From positions 62,001-126,000 of the forward strand of contig VLTN01000016.1 in NCBI GenBank assembly GCA_008330645.1: 64,000 nt of DNA, given 5' to 3'. The DNA is from Cafeteria roenbergensis (lineage: Eukaryota > Sar > Bigyra > Bicosoecida > Cafeteriaceae). Position numbers and translations under genes: made by a program. Under the pieces are notes generated by a model, which had not been told where the DNA came from, ran no database searches, and worked only from the letters and a program-made list of their open reading frames with translations. How positions within the stretch are numbered: position 1 is the stretch's first letter; every line of letters starts with the position of its first letter. Shown in pieces: positions 8,815-20,532 of this stretch.

Positions 8815-11800
8815 ATGAGTGGAGGTTCTATCGGGACCTCGCCCTCGATGGGCCACACCCGGTCGGTGGAGACCGCGGGCTCCTGCGATGACCTCTTCTT
8901 CCACGCGCTGTTCATCGGGATTCCTACGTTCCTGGCTCGCGCGTTCATGTACCTGATTTGCTGCCGGTGCTTCTGCCGCACGGCCGAGAAGGAGGCGGAT
9001 GGCCCCGGTGGTGAGCTCCCTGCTGCCTGGTGGAGCGGCCGCGGGGGAGCGGCCGCGGGGCGCGCGGCGCGCGGCAGGGTATGGGGCTTGGGCTCCGTGG
9101 GACTCGCGCGCGCAACCCCCGGCCGCGCCAGCCCGCGCGGCGCCCCCGGCGCCCTCCCGCAGCGCAGGGCCCGCCCAATGCGATTCCCGTGCCCCTCTCC
9201 GCGCTGCCCGTGCTGCCGCAGGCGACTCGTCGGTGGCCAAGGCCCAGTACCGCCTCGGCGTGAGTTCCGCTTCGCGCGGATCTGCGCCTCTGAGTCCTGC
9301 TTGCCGTTGCTCCCTGGCAGGCGATCGACCAAATTGCTGCCCGAGCTCCGAGCTCCGAGCTCCGAGCCCGCGCCCGCGCCGCGCCTGCCCCGCATGCCTC
9401 GCCCCACCCGTCGCTTGCCACTCCCCTCCGCACCCACGCTCGTCCCGCCCCGCAGCCCGACGGAGGCACTGCCGCTGACAGCGTGCACCTTGCCTCGACC
9501 AAGAAGTCCGACCTCGTGGGCAGCCAGTTCGCGCAGCTCAACACGCTCATCATCCGCGAGATGAACGAGCACGTGCAGCGCGTGCATGGCGTGGACGAGG
9601 ATGACGCCAGGGAGATGCTCGCCCGCGTGGGCCTCGTTGAGGGCAAGTACGACCTGGACAAGGCCACCCAGGCCATGAACGACGCCACCGTGGAGGGCGT
9701 GTACGGCCTGACCAAGACGCAGCGTGCCCTGCTCACCAACGACTTCACCAAGCTCAACGAGCTGACCAAGGCCGGCGAGAAGCCGGAGTGGCTCAAGTTC
9801 CTCGAGGAGCTCACCGGCTTCTTCGCCCTCCTCCTGTGGTTCGGCGCTGTCCTCTGCATCATCGGCTACTTCCTCCGCTACGAGGCCGACAACCTCGCCC
9901 TCGGCATCGTGCTCGCCACTGTCGTGCTGGTGACCGGCATCTTCTCGTACTCGCAGAACAGCCAGGCTGCCTCCCTCATGTCTTCCTTCGAGAAGCTGCT
10001 CCGCGAGGAGATCCTCGTCCTCACCGATCAGCGCCCGACGCTGGCCGGAAAGGACAAGGAGGTGGACAGCTGGGTCAAGTACAACTGCCACAACTCCTCG
10101 CTGCACTTCGACGCCAAGTACCTGGTGCCCGGCGACGTCGTGTACCTGAACCAGGGCAAGAAGATCCCCGCTGACATCCGCCTCCTCTCCGGCGACGGCT
10201 TCGGCGTCGACAACTCCCCCCTGACTGGCGAGCCGGATGTGCTCGAGCGCAGCCGCCTCAACACCGAGACCGACCCCAAGGAGGCCACCAACATGGTGTT
10301 CTTCGGCACGGACGCAAAGAACAAGTCTGCCGTGGGCGTCGTCGTGCGCACTGGCGACGAGACCTTCATCGGCAAGATTGCCCAGCTCACTGAGGGTACC
10401 GCCAACGAGGACACCCCGATCAACAAGGAGATCCACCACTTCATCAGCATCGTGTCCGCCGTGGCCATCTTCCTCGGCATCACCTTCTTCATCATCGGCT
10501 TCGCGCTCGGCACCGACCCCATCACCAACCTCGTGTTCATGATCGGCATCATCGTGGCCAACGTGCCCGAGGGTCTGCTTGCCACCGTGACCGTGTCGCT
10601 CTCCCTGACTGCCAGCGCCATGTTCAACAAGAACGTGCTCGTGAAGAACATGGAGTCCGTCGAGACGCTCGGCTCCACCACCTGCATCTGCTCCGACAAG
10701 ACGGGCACCCTCACCCAGAACCGCATGACCTGCGCCGAGGTCGTCTTCGACAAGACCATCTACCGCACCGACTTCGTGGACCCCGGAGCCGACCGCTTCG
10801 AGGACCTCTCTGCCGTGTGCGAGAAGAGCGCGTCCTGGATGGAGTTCTACGACGCTCTGTGCCTCAACACCACCGCCACCTTCACCGGCGAGGGCCAGTA
10901 CACCGGCGACCGGGTCACCCCCTTCTTCACCAAGCGCAGCCCCACCGCCCTCCCCGTTGTGGCTTGGAACGGCATTGACGGCGACGCCTCCGAGGCCGCC
11001 ATGATCAAGCTCGCCCAGTACATGAGCCCGGACGCGTACAAGCCGTCTACCGGCCCTCTCCCCGTCGTGACCACCGACGACCCGTCGTCCGTCAAGTACT
11101 GCACCGCCGGGCCCTACGGCACCGACCTTGTGGCCAAGCGCCGCAGCATCTACCCCAACCGCGGCTCGGTCAACCCCGCCAGCGCCAAGGGCGTCATCCC
11201 CTTCAACTCAACCAACAAGTACCACGTGAACATCACCAACATGACCCCCGTCGGCTCCAGCGAGCCGAGCCGCTACTGCGTGTGGATGAAGGGCGCCCCT
11301 GACCGCGTGCTCGGCCGCTGCGACCGGATGGTCAAGGACGGCAAGACCGTGGACCTCAGCGAGTCGGACCGCAAGGACATCGACAACCGCCTCGACCGCC
11401 TGATGCGCAAGGGCCGCCGCGTGCTCGCCTTTGCCAAGTACGACATGACCCCCGAAGAGACCCCCGCGTTCCCCAAGGACCGGAGCCAGGAGGCCGACAA
11501 GGACGGCGTCCCCCCCCACCCCTTCGACGGCTCCGCCATGAACTTCCCCATGGGCGAGGACAAGGACACCGATGTGCACCGCGCCATCGAGGCCCGCCTG
11601 TCCGAAGGCGACGACCCCGAGGTGCTCGCTGACTTCCGGAAGCACGCCCACAAGAAGCTCGTCTTCGTCGGCATGGTCGCCCTCATCGACCCCCCCCGTC
11701 CCGCCGTGCCCGACGCCGTGCTTTCGTGCCAGCGCGCCGGTATCCGCGTCGTGATGGTGACCGGTGACCACCCCACCACCGCCTCCGCCATCGCCCGCAT

Positions 11801-13703
11801 GGTCAACATCTTCACCACCGACCGCCCCAAGACTCTCGGATGGCGCATGGTCAAGGGCAAGCCCGCGCTTCGCCCGGACGGCGGCGATTTCATCGTCGAC
11901 CCCGACCCCGCTCGCTACGACCTCAAGGCCTGGTTCGACGAGGGCAAGAAGGTGGACCTCGTGGAGGAGAACGCCATCGTCGTGCCCGGCTGGTGCATCC
12001 CCGCCGCCAGCACCGAGGAGCTTCGCCCCTTCTGGTCCTTCATCTTCAACCACACCCAGATCGTGTTCGCGCGTACCTCTCCGTCCCAGAAGCTGCAGAT
12101 CGTCAAGGCGTTCCAGGAGCTCGAGAAGGAGGTCGTGGCCGTGACCGGCGACGGCGTGAACGACGCACCCGCTCTGAAGAAGGCCGACATCGGAGTTGCC
12201 ATGGGCATTGCCGGCACCGACGTGACCAAGGGCGCCGCCGACATGATTCTGCTGGATGACAACTTCGCCTCCATCGTCCGCGGCGTGGAGGAGGGCCGCC
12301 TTATCTTCGACAACCTCAAGAAGTCCATCGCGTACACCCTCTCGTCCAACATCCCCGAGATCGCCCCCTTCCTCTGCTTCATCACCATCCAGACCCCGCT
12401 GCCGCTCTCGACCGTGCTCATCCTCTTCATCGACCTCGGAACCGACATGGTGCCCGCCATCTCCATGGCTTGGGAGGCCAAGGAGGCCGACATCATGCGC
12501 CGTCCGCCTCGCGACTCGCTCGTCGATCGCCTCGTGACCAAGAAGCTCGTGTCCTTCGCCTACCTGCAGATCGGCGTCATCCAGGCCGCCGCTGGCTTCT
12601 TCACCTGGATCGTGGTCATGAACGACTACGGCTTTGCCCCGCACACCCTGCCCGGCCTCGGCGCCAACGACAACTTCGCGAAGCAGGTCATGTACTGCAA
12701 GCTCAACGGCGGCGTGTGGCGCAACCTCGACGGTGTGGCTTACTCCGCCTCCACCGACGCCCAGGACGCCATCAACGCCGGCTTCCTCTTCTGGGACCCG
12801 TCCATCCACGGCTCCATCGAGCAGTGCGACTTCCCCTCGCGCAACTTCGTCGGTGAGCTCACCGCGCCCACCAACACCTTCGACGTGGAGAACCCTGCCT
12901 CCTACGTCGACTACACCGGCAGGCTCCCCGTGAACACCCGCGAGTCCATCCTGGCGCTCAAGGACGCCGGCTTCGTCGAGTACACCCCGTGGCGCTCCCG
13001 CACCAGCCCGTTCTGGCGCGACGCCTGGCTCGCGTGGGACTACAAGGAGGATGGCGTGCCCGGCGCGGGCCCGTCCGTGACTGACCTCGTGTTCTTCACC
13101 ATCCAGCAGCCCGGAACCTGGGTCATCGACCCCACCTCCCAGACGGACGACGCCGCTGTGGGCTCCACCCTCGCAGACAACCTGGTCCGCCAGGCCATCG
13201 GGTCCGACAAGACCTTCAGCCGCGCCACCTTCGTGCCCCCGCCGGTGAGCGAGACCCTCGACCCGGTCTCCCTCGCCCGCCAGACCGCGGACGGCAGCTA
13301 CATCGTCAACGTGGCGTCCCGCATGATCCAGCGTGAGGCCCTCCAGCACGCCCAGTGCGCCTACTTCGTGTCCATCGTGGTGGTGCAGTGGGCCGACCTC
13401 CTCATCTGCAAGACTCGCTGGCTCTCCATCTACCACCAGCGCATGCGCAACCCCGCCATGAACTTCGGCCTCGTGCTCGAGACCCTCCTCGCCGCCTTCC
13501 TGTGCTACACTCCGGGCCTTGAGGTCATCTTCGTGCGCCCCCTACGCTTCACCCACTGGCTCCCGGCCGCCCCCTTCTCCGTCGTCATCTTCCTGTACGA
13601 CGAGATCCGCAAGTCCATCATGCGCTCCACCTCGGTGGCGCGCCGCCAGGGCCAGCAGGTCATCATGGAGTACGGCTGGCTCGCCCGCAACACCTACTAC
13701 TGA
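8815..13703 (+). CDS. Na+/K+-ATPase-like P-type ATPase (type IIC)
   Basis: 1,493 residues from exons 8815..9010, 9222..9259 (38 nt) and 9456..13703. An in-frame alternative 3' site at 9321 would add 45 codons. The pump exchanges cytosolic Na+ for external K+ at the plasma membrane. Signatures are LTGEPD, the phosphorylation motif CSDKTGTLTQN (Asp near residue 492), TGDGVNDAPALKKADIG, M4 NVPEGLLATVTV, M5 SNIPEIAPFL and M6 IDLGTDMVPAIS. Cation-site Asp/Glu are kept, including Asp in QWADLLICKTR (M8) and Glu in LETLLAAFL (M9). Ser rather than Lys in the M5 TLSSNIPE stretch favours Na/K over H/K specificity. The protein ends in -TYY, like animal alpha subunits (-ETYY). Unusual points are a 78-residue N-terminal extension with a Cys-rich hydrophobic run and an M7-M8 external loop of about 245 residues against about 50 in animals. 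Confidence 0.92.
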
Positions 13704-14336
13704 GCAGCTGGAGCCTGGCGGGCCTCTCCCGCCCCCGCCTCCGGCCTCCCACGTCACGTGCTCTGGGCTGTGCCTCCGCGAGCGTGCTGGCGGCTTTTGA
13801 GGGCCTGGCATCTGCACCGGCTCGCGGGGCACGTGCGCGTGCTGATTTTATGACTTGTGTGGCTGTAGACTGTCCTGGCTCGCATCAGAGGACAGTGTGC
13901 GTGGAGGAGGGCGTTGAGAGGGGGGGGGGGGGGGGGGCAGGGCGGAGGCGCAGCGCGTCGCCAGCGCGGCGCTGCATGCGCGCCGTCTCTCTCTTCCCGC
14001 CCCCTGAATCCCCCCTCTCTTCCACCGCTGCAGCCCCTCGCCCGCAATGCTTAGCGATCAGCACTGTCCTGCCCTGCATCATCCACCACGCTCACACGCT
14101 TTCCACTCCACACTCGCACGTCGCAGTGGCTGCTTTCGCCTGCATTTGGCGCAGCCTGACAGAGCCCGCGCTGCGTGGGCGGCTTGCGGCCGCAAGCGCC
14201 AGCGAATCCTGAGTGCTTGCATGGCGTCGTTGTTCTCGGGGGCGTGACAGTTCACGCAAAGAAGGGCACACTGAACCAGGGAAGACCCTCGCGGAGGGGG
14301 GCAGCTTTGGCAGGTGAAAGGCGCGCGGGGAGGCGC
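13704..14336. other. Convergent intergenic region
   Basis: 633 bp between the ATPase stop and the RuvBL1 stop. It contains a 17-G homopolymer (13921-13937) and C/T-rich tracts. No gene is seen. The short open frames here lack family features. Confidence 0.5.
13921..13937. repeat. Poly-G run (17 nt)
   Basis: Seventeen consecutive G follow a GAGAG lead-in. Length is likely to vary between reads or strains, and the tract could form a quadruplex on the + strand. Confidence 0.9.
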
Positions 14337-16391
<2,055 letters not shown>

Positions 16392-17855
16392 ATGGACGCT
16401 CTTCACCAGTCGCTTGCGGAGCTGCTGGACGGACGACCCGTGTCTGGCGCTGCTGAGCCGGGCGCGGTGGGTGCCGAGCACGAGGCGCTCGCACGCCGAG
16501 TGGAGTTCGACCGCCTCATGGACGCGGAAGACTTTGACGAGGCACTCGCCGTGGCCCAATTGCTCCTGGCGTCCAACCCGGCGGAGGCTGCCAACCTGGT
16601 TCGCAAGGGGTGAGATTCGAACAAGCTGCCACGCGTCCGATTCCGATGCATGCTGCTCGCGCTCGCCGGCGCCGGCGAGCGCGGCGCCCCGGTGGTCTCT
16701 CTGACTCGGCCTCCGCGCTTCGGCTGCGATTCGACTCGTTGTCGCAGCAAGGCTTGCTTCTGCATGGGCGAGTTTGAAACCGCGAAAGCGGCATTCGAAG
16801 CCGCCATCTCCGCCGCTGGCAAGGAGGCGGAGCCGCCACGGCGCCTGCTGAGCACCGCGTCGCTGTGGCTGCGTCGATGTGTCGCGGAGCTGGACGCAGA
16901 GGAGCAGGAGGAGGAGGAGGAGGGGGCCAAGGAGGCTGGCGCGGCAGCAGCGCAGACGGCAGCAGCGCCGGGGACGGCCGCCAGCGCGGCAAGCTCAGCC
17001 CCTGCGCCCGCAGCCGCCAGCGCGCCGCCCGCCCGCCTCGCCGCGGGCCTGGCGCCCCAGGGCTTCATCCGCAAGCGCTTCGACTGGTTCCAGACCGGCT
17101 CCGAGGTTGTCATCACCGTGTTTGCAAAGGGTGCGGCGCGGCCGCTCCCTGAGGGCAGCATCGTGATCGAGGAGGAGGCGGCGGAGGAGGAGGGGAAGGG
17201 GGCGGCGCAGAAGGCAGAGGCAGGGGCGGGCGCCGCCGCGGGGGCGAAGGCGGTGCAGGTTCTTGTCGTGGATATTCCCCACACGCCCCCGGGGGCCACG
17301 GAGGAGCAGAGATGCCGCCTGCGGCTGAGGCTGGGAGGCTCGGTCGCGGGGCCGCCTCGAGTGCGAGCCGGGTCCGTGAACGTGGAGATCACGCTGAGCA
17401 AGGACCCCGCGGTCGCGTGGGGGGACCTGCAGCGGCTTGATGGGCCGCGGGAGTCGCTTGCCGTAGAGGGCACGGTGGTGGGCGGCGGGCTGCGAGGCTC
17501 CGCCGCCGCCGAGGCGGAGGCTGCGGCCGCAGCTGCTGCCGCTGACGCTGCTGGCGCTGCCGAGGCGGCGAAGCGCCCCGTGATGCGTGGGCCCGCCGAC
17601 TGGGCCGCGATGGAGAAGGACATTGAGCGCGTGGCCGAGGAGGCGGAGGGCAAGCCGGAGGGCGAGGAGGCACTCCAGGCGCTGTTCCGGCAGATCTACG
17701 CCAACGGCACGCCGGAGACGAGGCGGGCGATGAACAAGTCCTTCCAGCAGAGCGGCGGCACGGTGCTGTCGACCAACTGGGAGGAGGTGACGCAGAAGGA
17801 CTATTCCCAGGACAGGCAGGCGCCTGACGGCATGGAGTGGAAGACGATGCACTGA
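16392..17855 (+). CDS. SGT1: SGT1 co-chaperone (TPR-CS-SGS)
   Basis: 441 residues in two exons, 16392..16609 and 16748..17855. The 138-nt phase-2 intron (GTGAGA...CGCAG) interrupts the TPR region. SGT1 is an HSP90/SKP1 adaptor needed for kinetochore and SCF ubiquitin-ligase assembly and, in plants, NLR immunity. The domains in order are an N-terminal TPR-like helical part (FDEALAVAQLLLASNP, then FETAKAAFEAAISAAG), a Glu/Ala linker, a CS domain starting IRKRFDWFQTGSEVVITVFA with an acidic Ala-rich insertion and ending VNVEITLSKDPAVAWGDLQR, and a C-terminal SGS domain (WAAMEKDIERVAEE, then FRQIYANGTPETRRAMNKSF, then STNWEEV). Both the CS insertion and the Ala-rich linker before SGS lengthen it relative to yeast and human forms. 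The ATG opens directly into the first helix and matches the family start. Confidence 0.9.
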
Positions 17856-18450
17856 GGCAGCCTCGACTGCTGCCGGTGGCGCTCAGGCCGGGCGAGGCGG
17901 CCCCTCGAACGTGTCTCGAAACTCATTGCGCGGCGCGGCTGTTTGGTCGCTTGGAGCGGAAGCGCGAGTGCCGATTTTGCAGTTGCTTGGAAAGCTGCGC
18001 AGCAGGGTGCCGTCCGCACTCACACAACGCGCCCCTCGCCCCATCCCCCCTCCCCCTTGCTCGCCCCCTTGCGAACCGGATGCGCCCCCCGGTGCGAAGC
18101 GACACCGGCAGCTGCTTGCTGGGGGGCGCGACAAGGCCGCTCGCAGCTTGCCGGTCGTCGCACAGCGCACGCGGGGTCCCGCCGCCGGACGCACAAAGCA
18201 AAAGGGGGCGAAGGGGGTGGAGGCGGCACGCATAGTCGCTCGCATGGCCACGGGGGCGTGGCCTCGCTTCAGTGCCCAGGCACAAGGAGGGTGTTCAGCG
18301 CAGCGCTCGCCAGGCCGGGCCGCATGCAGCAGCGGGCCTGCTCCCCGCCCACTCGCCCGCGCTACGGCGAGCAGCAGGTGAGAGGGGAGGAGCGGCCGTG
18401 CCGCAGCGTGAGGCCCAGCCGGCGCGCCGCGGATGGCGAGCTTGAAAGGT
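17856..18450. other. Convergent intergenic region
   Basis: 595 bp between the SGT1 and citrate synthase stops. It is mixed C-rich and GC-rich sequence with a CCCCTCCCCC tract near 18045. I find no coding frame with family resemblance and no RNA gene. Confidence 0.5.
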
Positions 18451-20302
18451 TCAATCGAACTTGTTCTTGATCCACTCGGTGGTGAGGCTCTTGGGGCGCT
18501 CGATGGGCATGCCCAGAGCGCGGTCCCAGAAGAGCTGCGACAGCACGCCCATGGCGCGGGAGACGCCGAAGAGGACGGTGTAGTAGGTGTTCTCGGTCAT
18601 GCCGTAGTTCATGAGGAGCACGCCGGAGTGGGCGTCCACGTTGGGCCACGGGTTCTGGGTCTTGCCGTGCTCGGTGAGCACGTCGGGCACGACCTCGAAG
18701 ACGCTGGACACGATCTTGAAGAGCTCGCTGTCCGGGAGGTGCTTGAGGGCGAACTCGCGCTGGCAGGTGTAGCGCGGGTCCGTCTTGCGGAGCACGGCGT
18801 GGCCGTAGCCGGGCACCACCTTGCCCGCGTTGAGGGTCTCCCAAGTGTAGTCGCGCACGGTCTCCGGGGAGACCTCCACGTTGCGCTCGGCAAAGGTGCG
18901 CTGGAGCTCGAGGATCCAGTCGAGCACCTCCTGGTTGGCGAGGCCGTGCAGGGGGCCGGCGAGGCCGTTCATGCCCGCGGAGAAGGAGAGGTACGGGTCC
19001 GAGAGGGCGGAGCCGACGAGGTGGGTGGCGTGGGCCGAAACGTTGCCGCCCTCGTGGTCGGAGTGGATGGTGAGGTAGAGGCGCATGAGCTCGTCGAAGT
19101 TGGTGTCGTTGAAGCCGAGCATGCGGTTGAAGTTGGCGGAGTAGTCGAGGGAGGAGTCGTAGTCGGCGATGGTGCCGTCGTGGTAGGTGTTCCGGTAGAT
19201 GAGGGCGGCCACGCGGGGGAGCTTGGCCATGAGGTCGAGCACGTCCTCGAGGGTGTGCTTCCAGTACTCGGTCTTGTGCACGCCGTTCTTGTAGGCCTGG
19301 GCGAACTTGGACTCGGTCTGGAGGGCAAGGACGGCGGAGGAGAACTGGGTCATGGGGTGCATGGACTTGGGGAAGGCGCGGATCATGGGCTCCACGTGGT
19401 CGGGGAGGGCAGCACGCTGGTGCATGATCTCGGTGACCTCCTTGGCCTGCTCCGCGGTGGGGAGCTCGCCGGTCAGAAGGAGCCAGATGAGGCCCTCGGG
19501 CAGCGGCTCATCGCCTCCGGGAGCCTTGGGGAGCTTCTCCTGGAGCTCGGGGATGGAGTGGCCGCGGAAGCGGATTCCCTCCTCCGCGTCGAGGAGCGAG
19601 GTGTCCCACACCATGCACTGCACGCCGCGGGCACCGCCGTACGCCTGGGAGACGGTCACGTTGCCGAGGACCTTGTCGCCGTGGGCGGCGAGCACGGCCT
19701 TCTTCTCGGCCTGCTTCTCGGGCACGAGGGCCGTGAGGCGGTCCACCAGGCCGGACATGGAGCGGGCGGGGGCGCCGTGAGCGGACGCGATGGCGGACTG
19801 CGACGGGAGCGCATCAAAAGCGGAGAAAAGCGAGGGCGATGGCGAGCACGCAAGGCTGGCGATGGCATGCCAGGCCCGCCCGCGCCGTGCGGACCCGGGC
19901 TTGCGCCCCAAAGCCGACGCGCGGGGAGCGATGTCGGGGTGGAAGGGGTGAGGCGGGTGCAGGGGAGCGCCGGCGCTGGGTCGCGAGGGCGCGTGCTCAA
20001 GCAGACGAGGAAGGATCCTCCTGAGCGCCCCACACAGCCCAGCTGCGTCCACGCGCGTCCGGCACTGCCGCCCCATCGGCACCGCCGCCAGGGGCGCGTT
20101 AAGCGGAAGGCAACACGGGCCAGGGGGGGGGGCGGCGCCGGGGGGGCGCGGACTTGGTTCAAGGGGTTGCCAGAAGCGGCCTGCAGTGCCGTATGACGAC
20201 GACTTCGCGTGGCATGCCAAGTGTTCGGCGCGCCGCCGAGGCCGGCGCGCCTGGCCGCGTGCCGAGACTCACCCTGGCCGCAACAGACGCGCGAGCGAGC
20301 AT
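18451..20302 (-). CDS. CS: Citrate synthase, mitochondrial
   Basis: 458 residues. The enzyme condenses acetyl-CoA with oxaloacetate in the first step of the TCA cycle. The main exon (19797..18451) carries the eukaryotic mitochondrial form. Catalytic His sits in [13 protein letters not shown], the second His in [16 protein letters not shown] and the Asp in [12 protein letters not shown]. Substrate contacts around [10 protein letters not shown] and [14 protein letters not shown] are intact. The first coding exon is only 30 nt (20302..20273, [10 protein letters not shown]), followed by a 475-nt intron (GTGAGT...CGCAG). Joined, it gives [18 protein letters not shown], a good mitochondrial presequence. 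Without it the protein would start at an internal Met (MSGLVDRL) with no targeting signal. It is divergent from SRP72. Confidence 0.95.
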
Positions 20303-20532
20303 GCTTGGCTGCGGGGTCGGTCCCTGACGACGCGGGGCTGCAAGTGCGCCGGCGCGCGGCGGCGGCGACTGCTCTCTGCGAAGCGTCCACGTCTCCCGCG
20401 GGCGCCAAAAGAAAAGCAATGCGCTGCCGACCGACGACCCGAGCGACTCTGCCGGCAAGCCTCCCGAAACAAGAGCCGCCGCCGCCCTGCCCTCGCCGAG
20501 CCACAGGCGCGCGCCCGAGGCCGCCCCGAGCC
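20303..20532. promoter_or_regulatory. Divergent promoter region, citrate synthase / SRP72
   Basis: 230 bp separate the two ATGs. An AAAAGAAAAGCAATGC patch (near 20408) is the most AT-rich segment. No named element is visible. Confidence 0.45.

Noticed and set aside
8109-10439. 776-codon minus frame spanning the DIX gene start and ATPase
   Set aside because: It joins DIX exon 1, promoter and ATPase antisense by chance. Only the 126-nt DIX exon 1 inside it is coding.
11208-13436. 742-codon minus-strand frame opposite the ATPase
   Set aside because: Exact antisense of highly conserved P-ATPase coding sequence. It is rich in His/Val/Gly/Glu, as expected from reverse-complemented GC-rich codons.
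16600-16640. tRNA T-arm-like GTTCGAATC on the minus strand in the SGT1 intron
   Set aside because: The flanking bases cannot form the five-pair T stem, and no acceptor stem or A box is present. It is simply the start of the SGT1 intron.
18433-20196. 587-codon + strand frame opposite citrate synthase
   Set aside because: Mirror of the citrate synthase exon with no family motifs. Citrate synthase active-site residues on the minus strand settle the strand.
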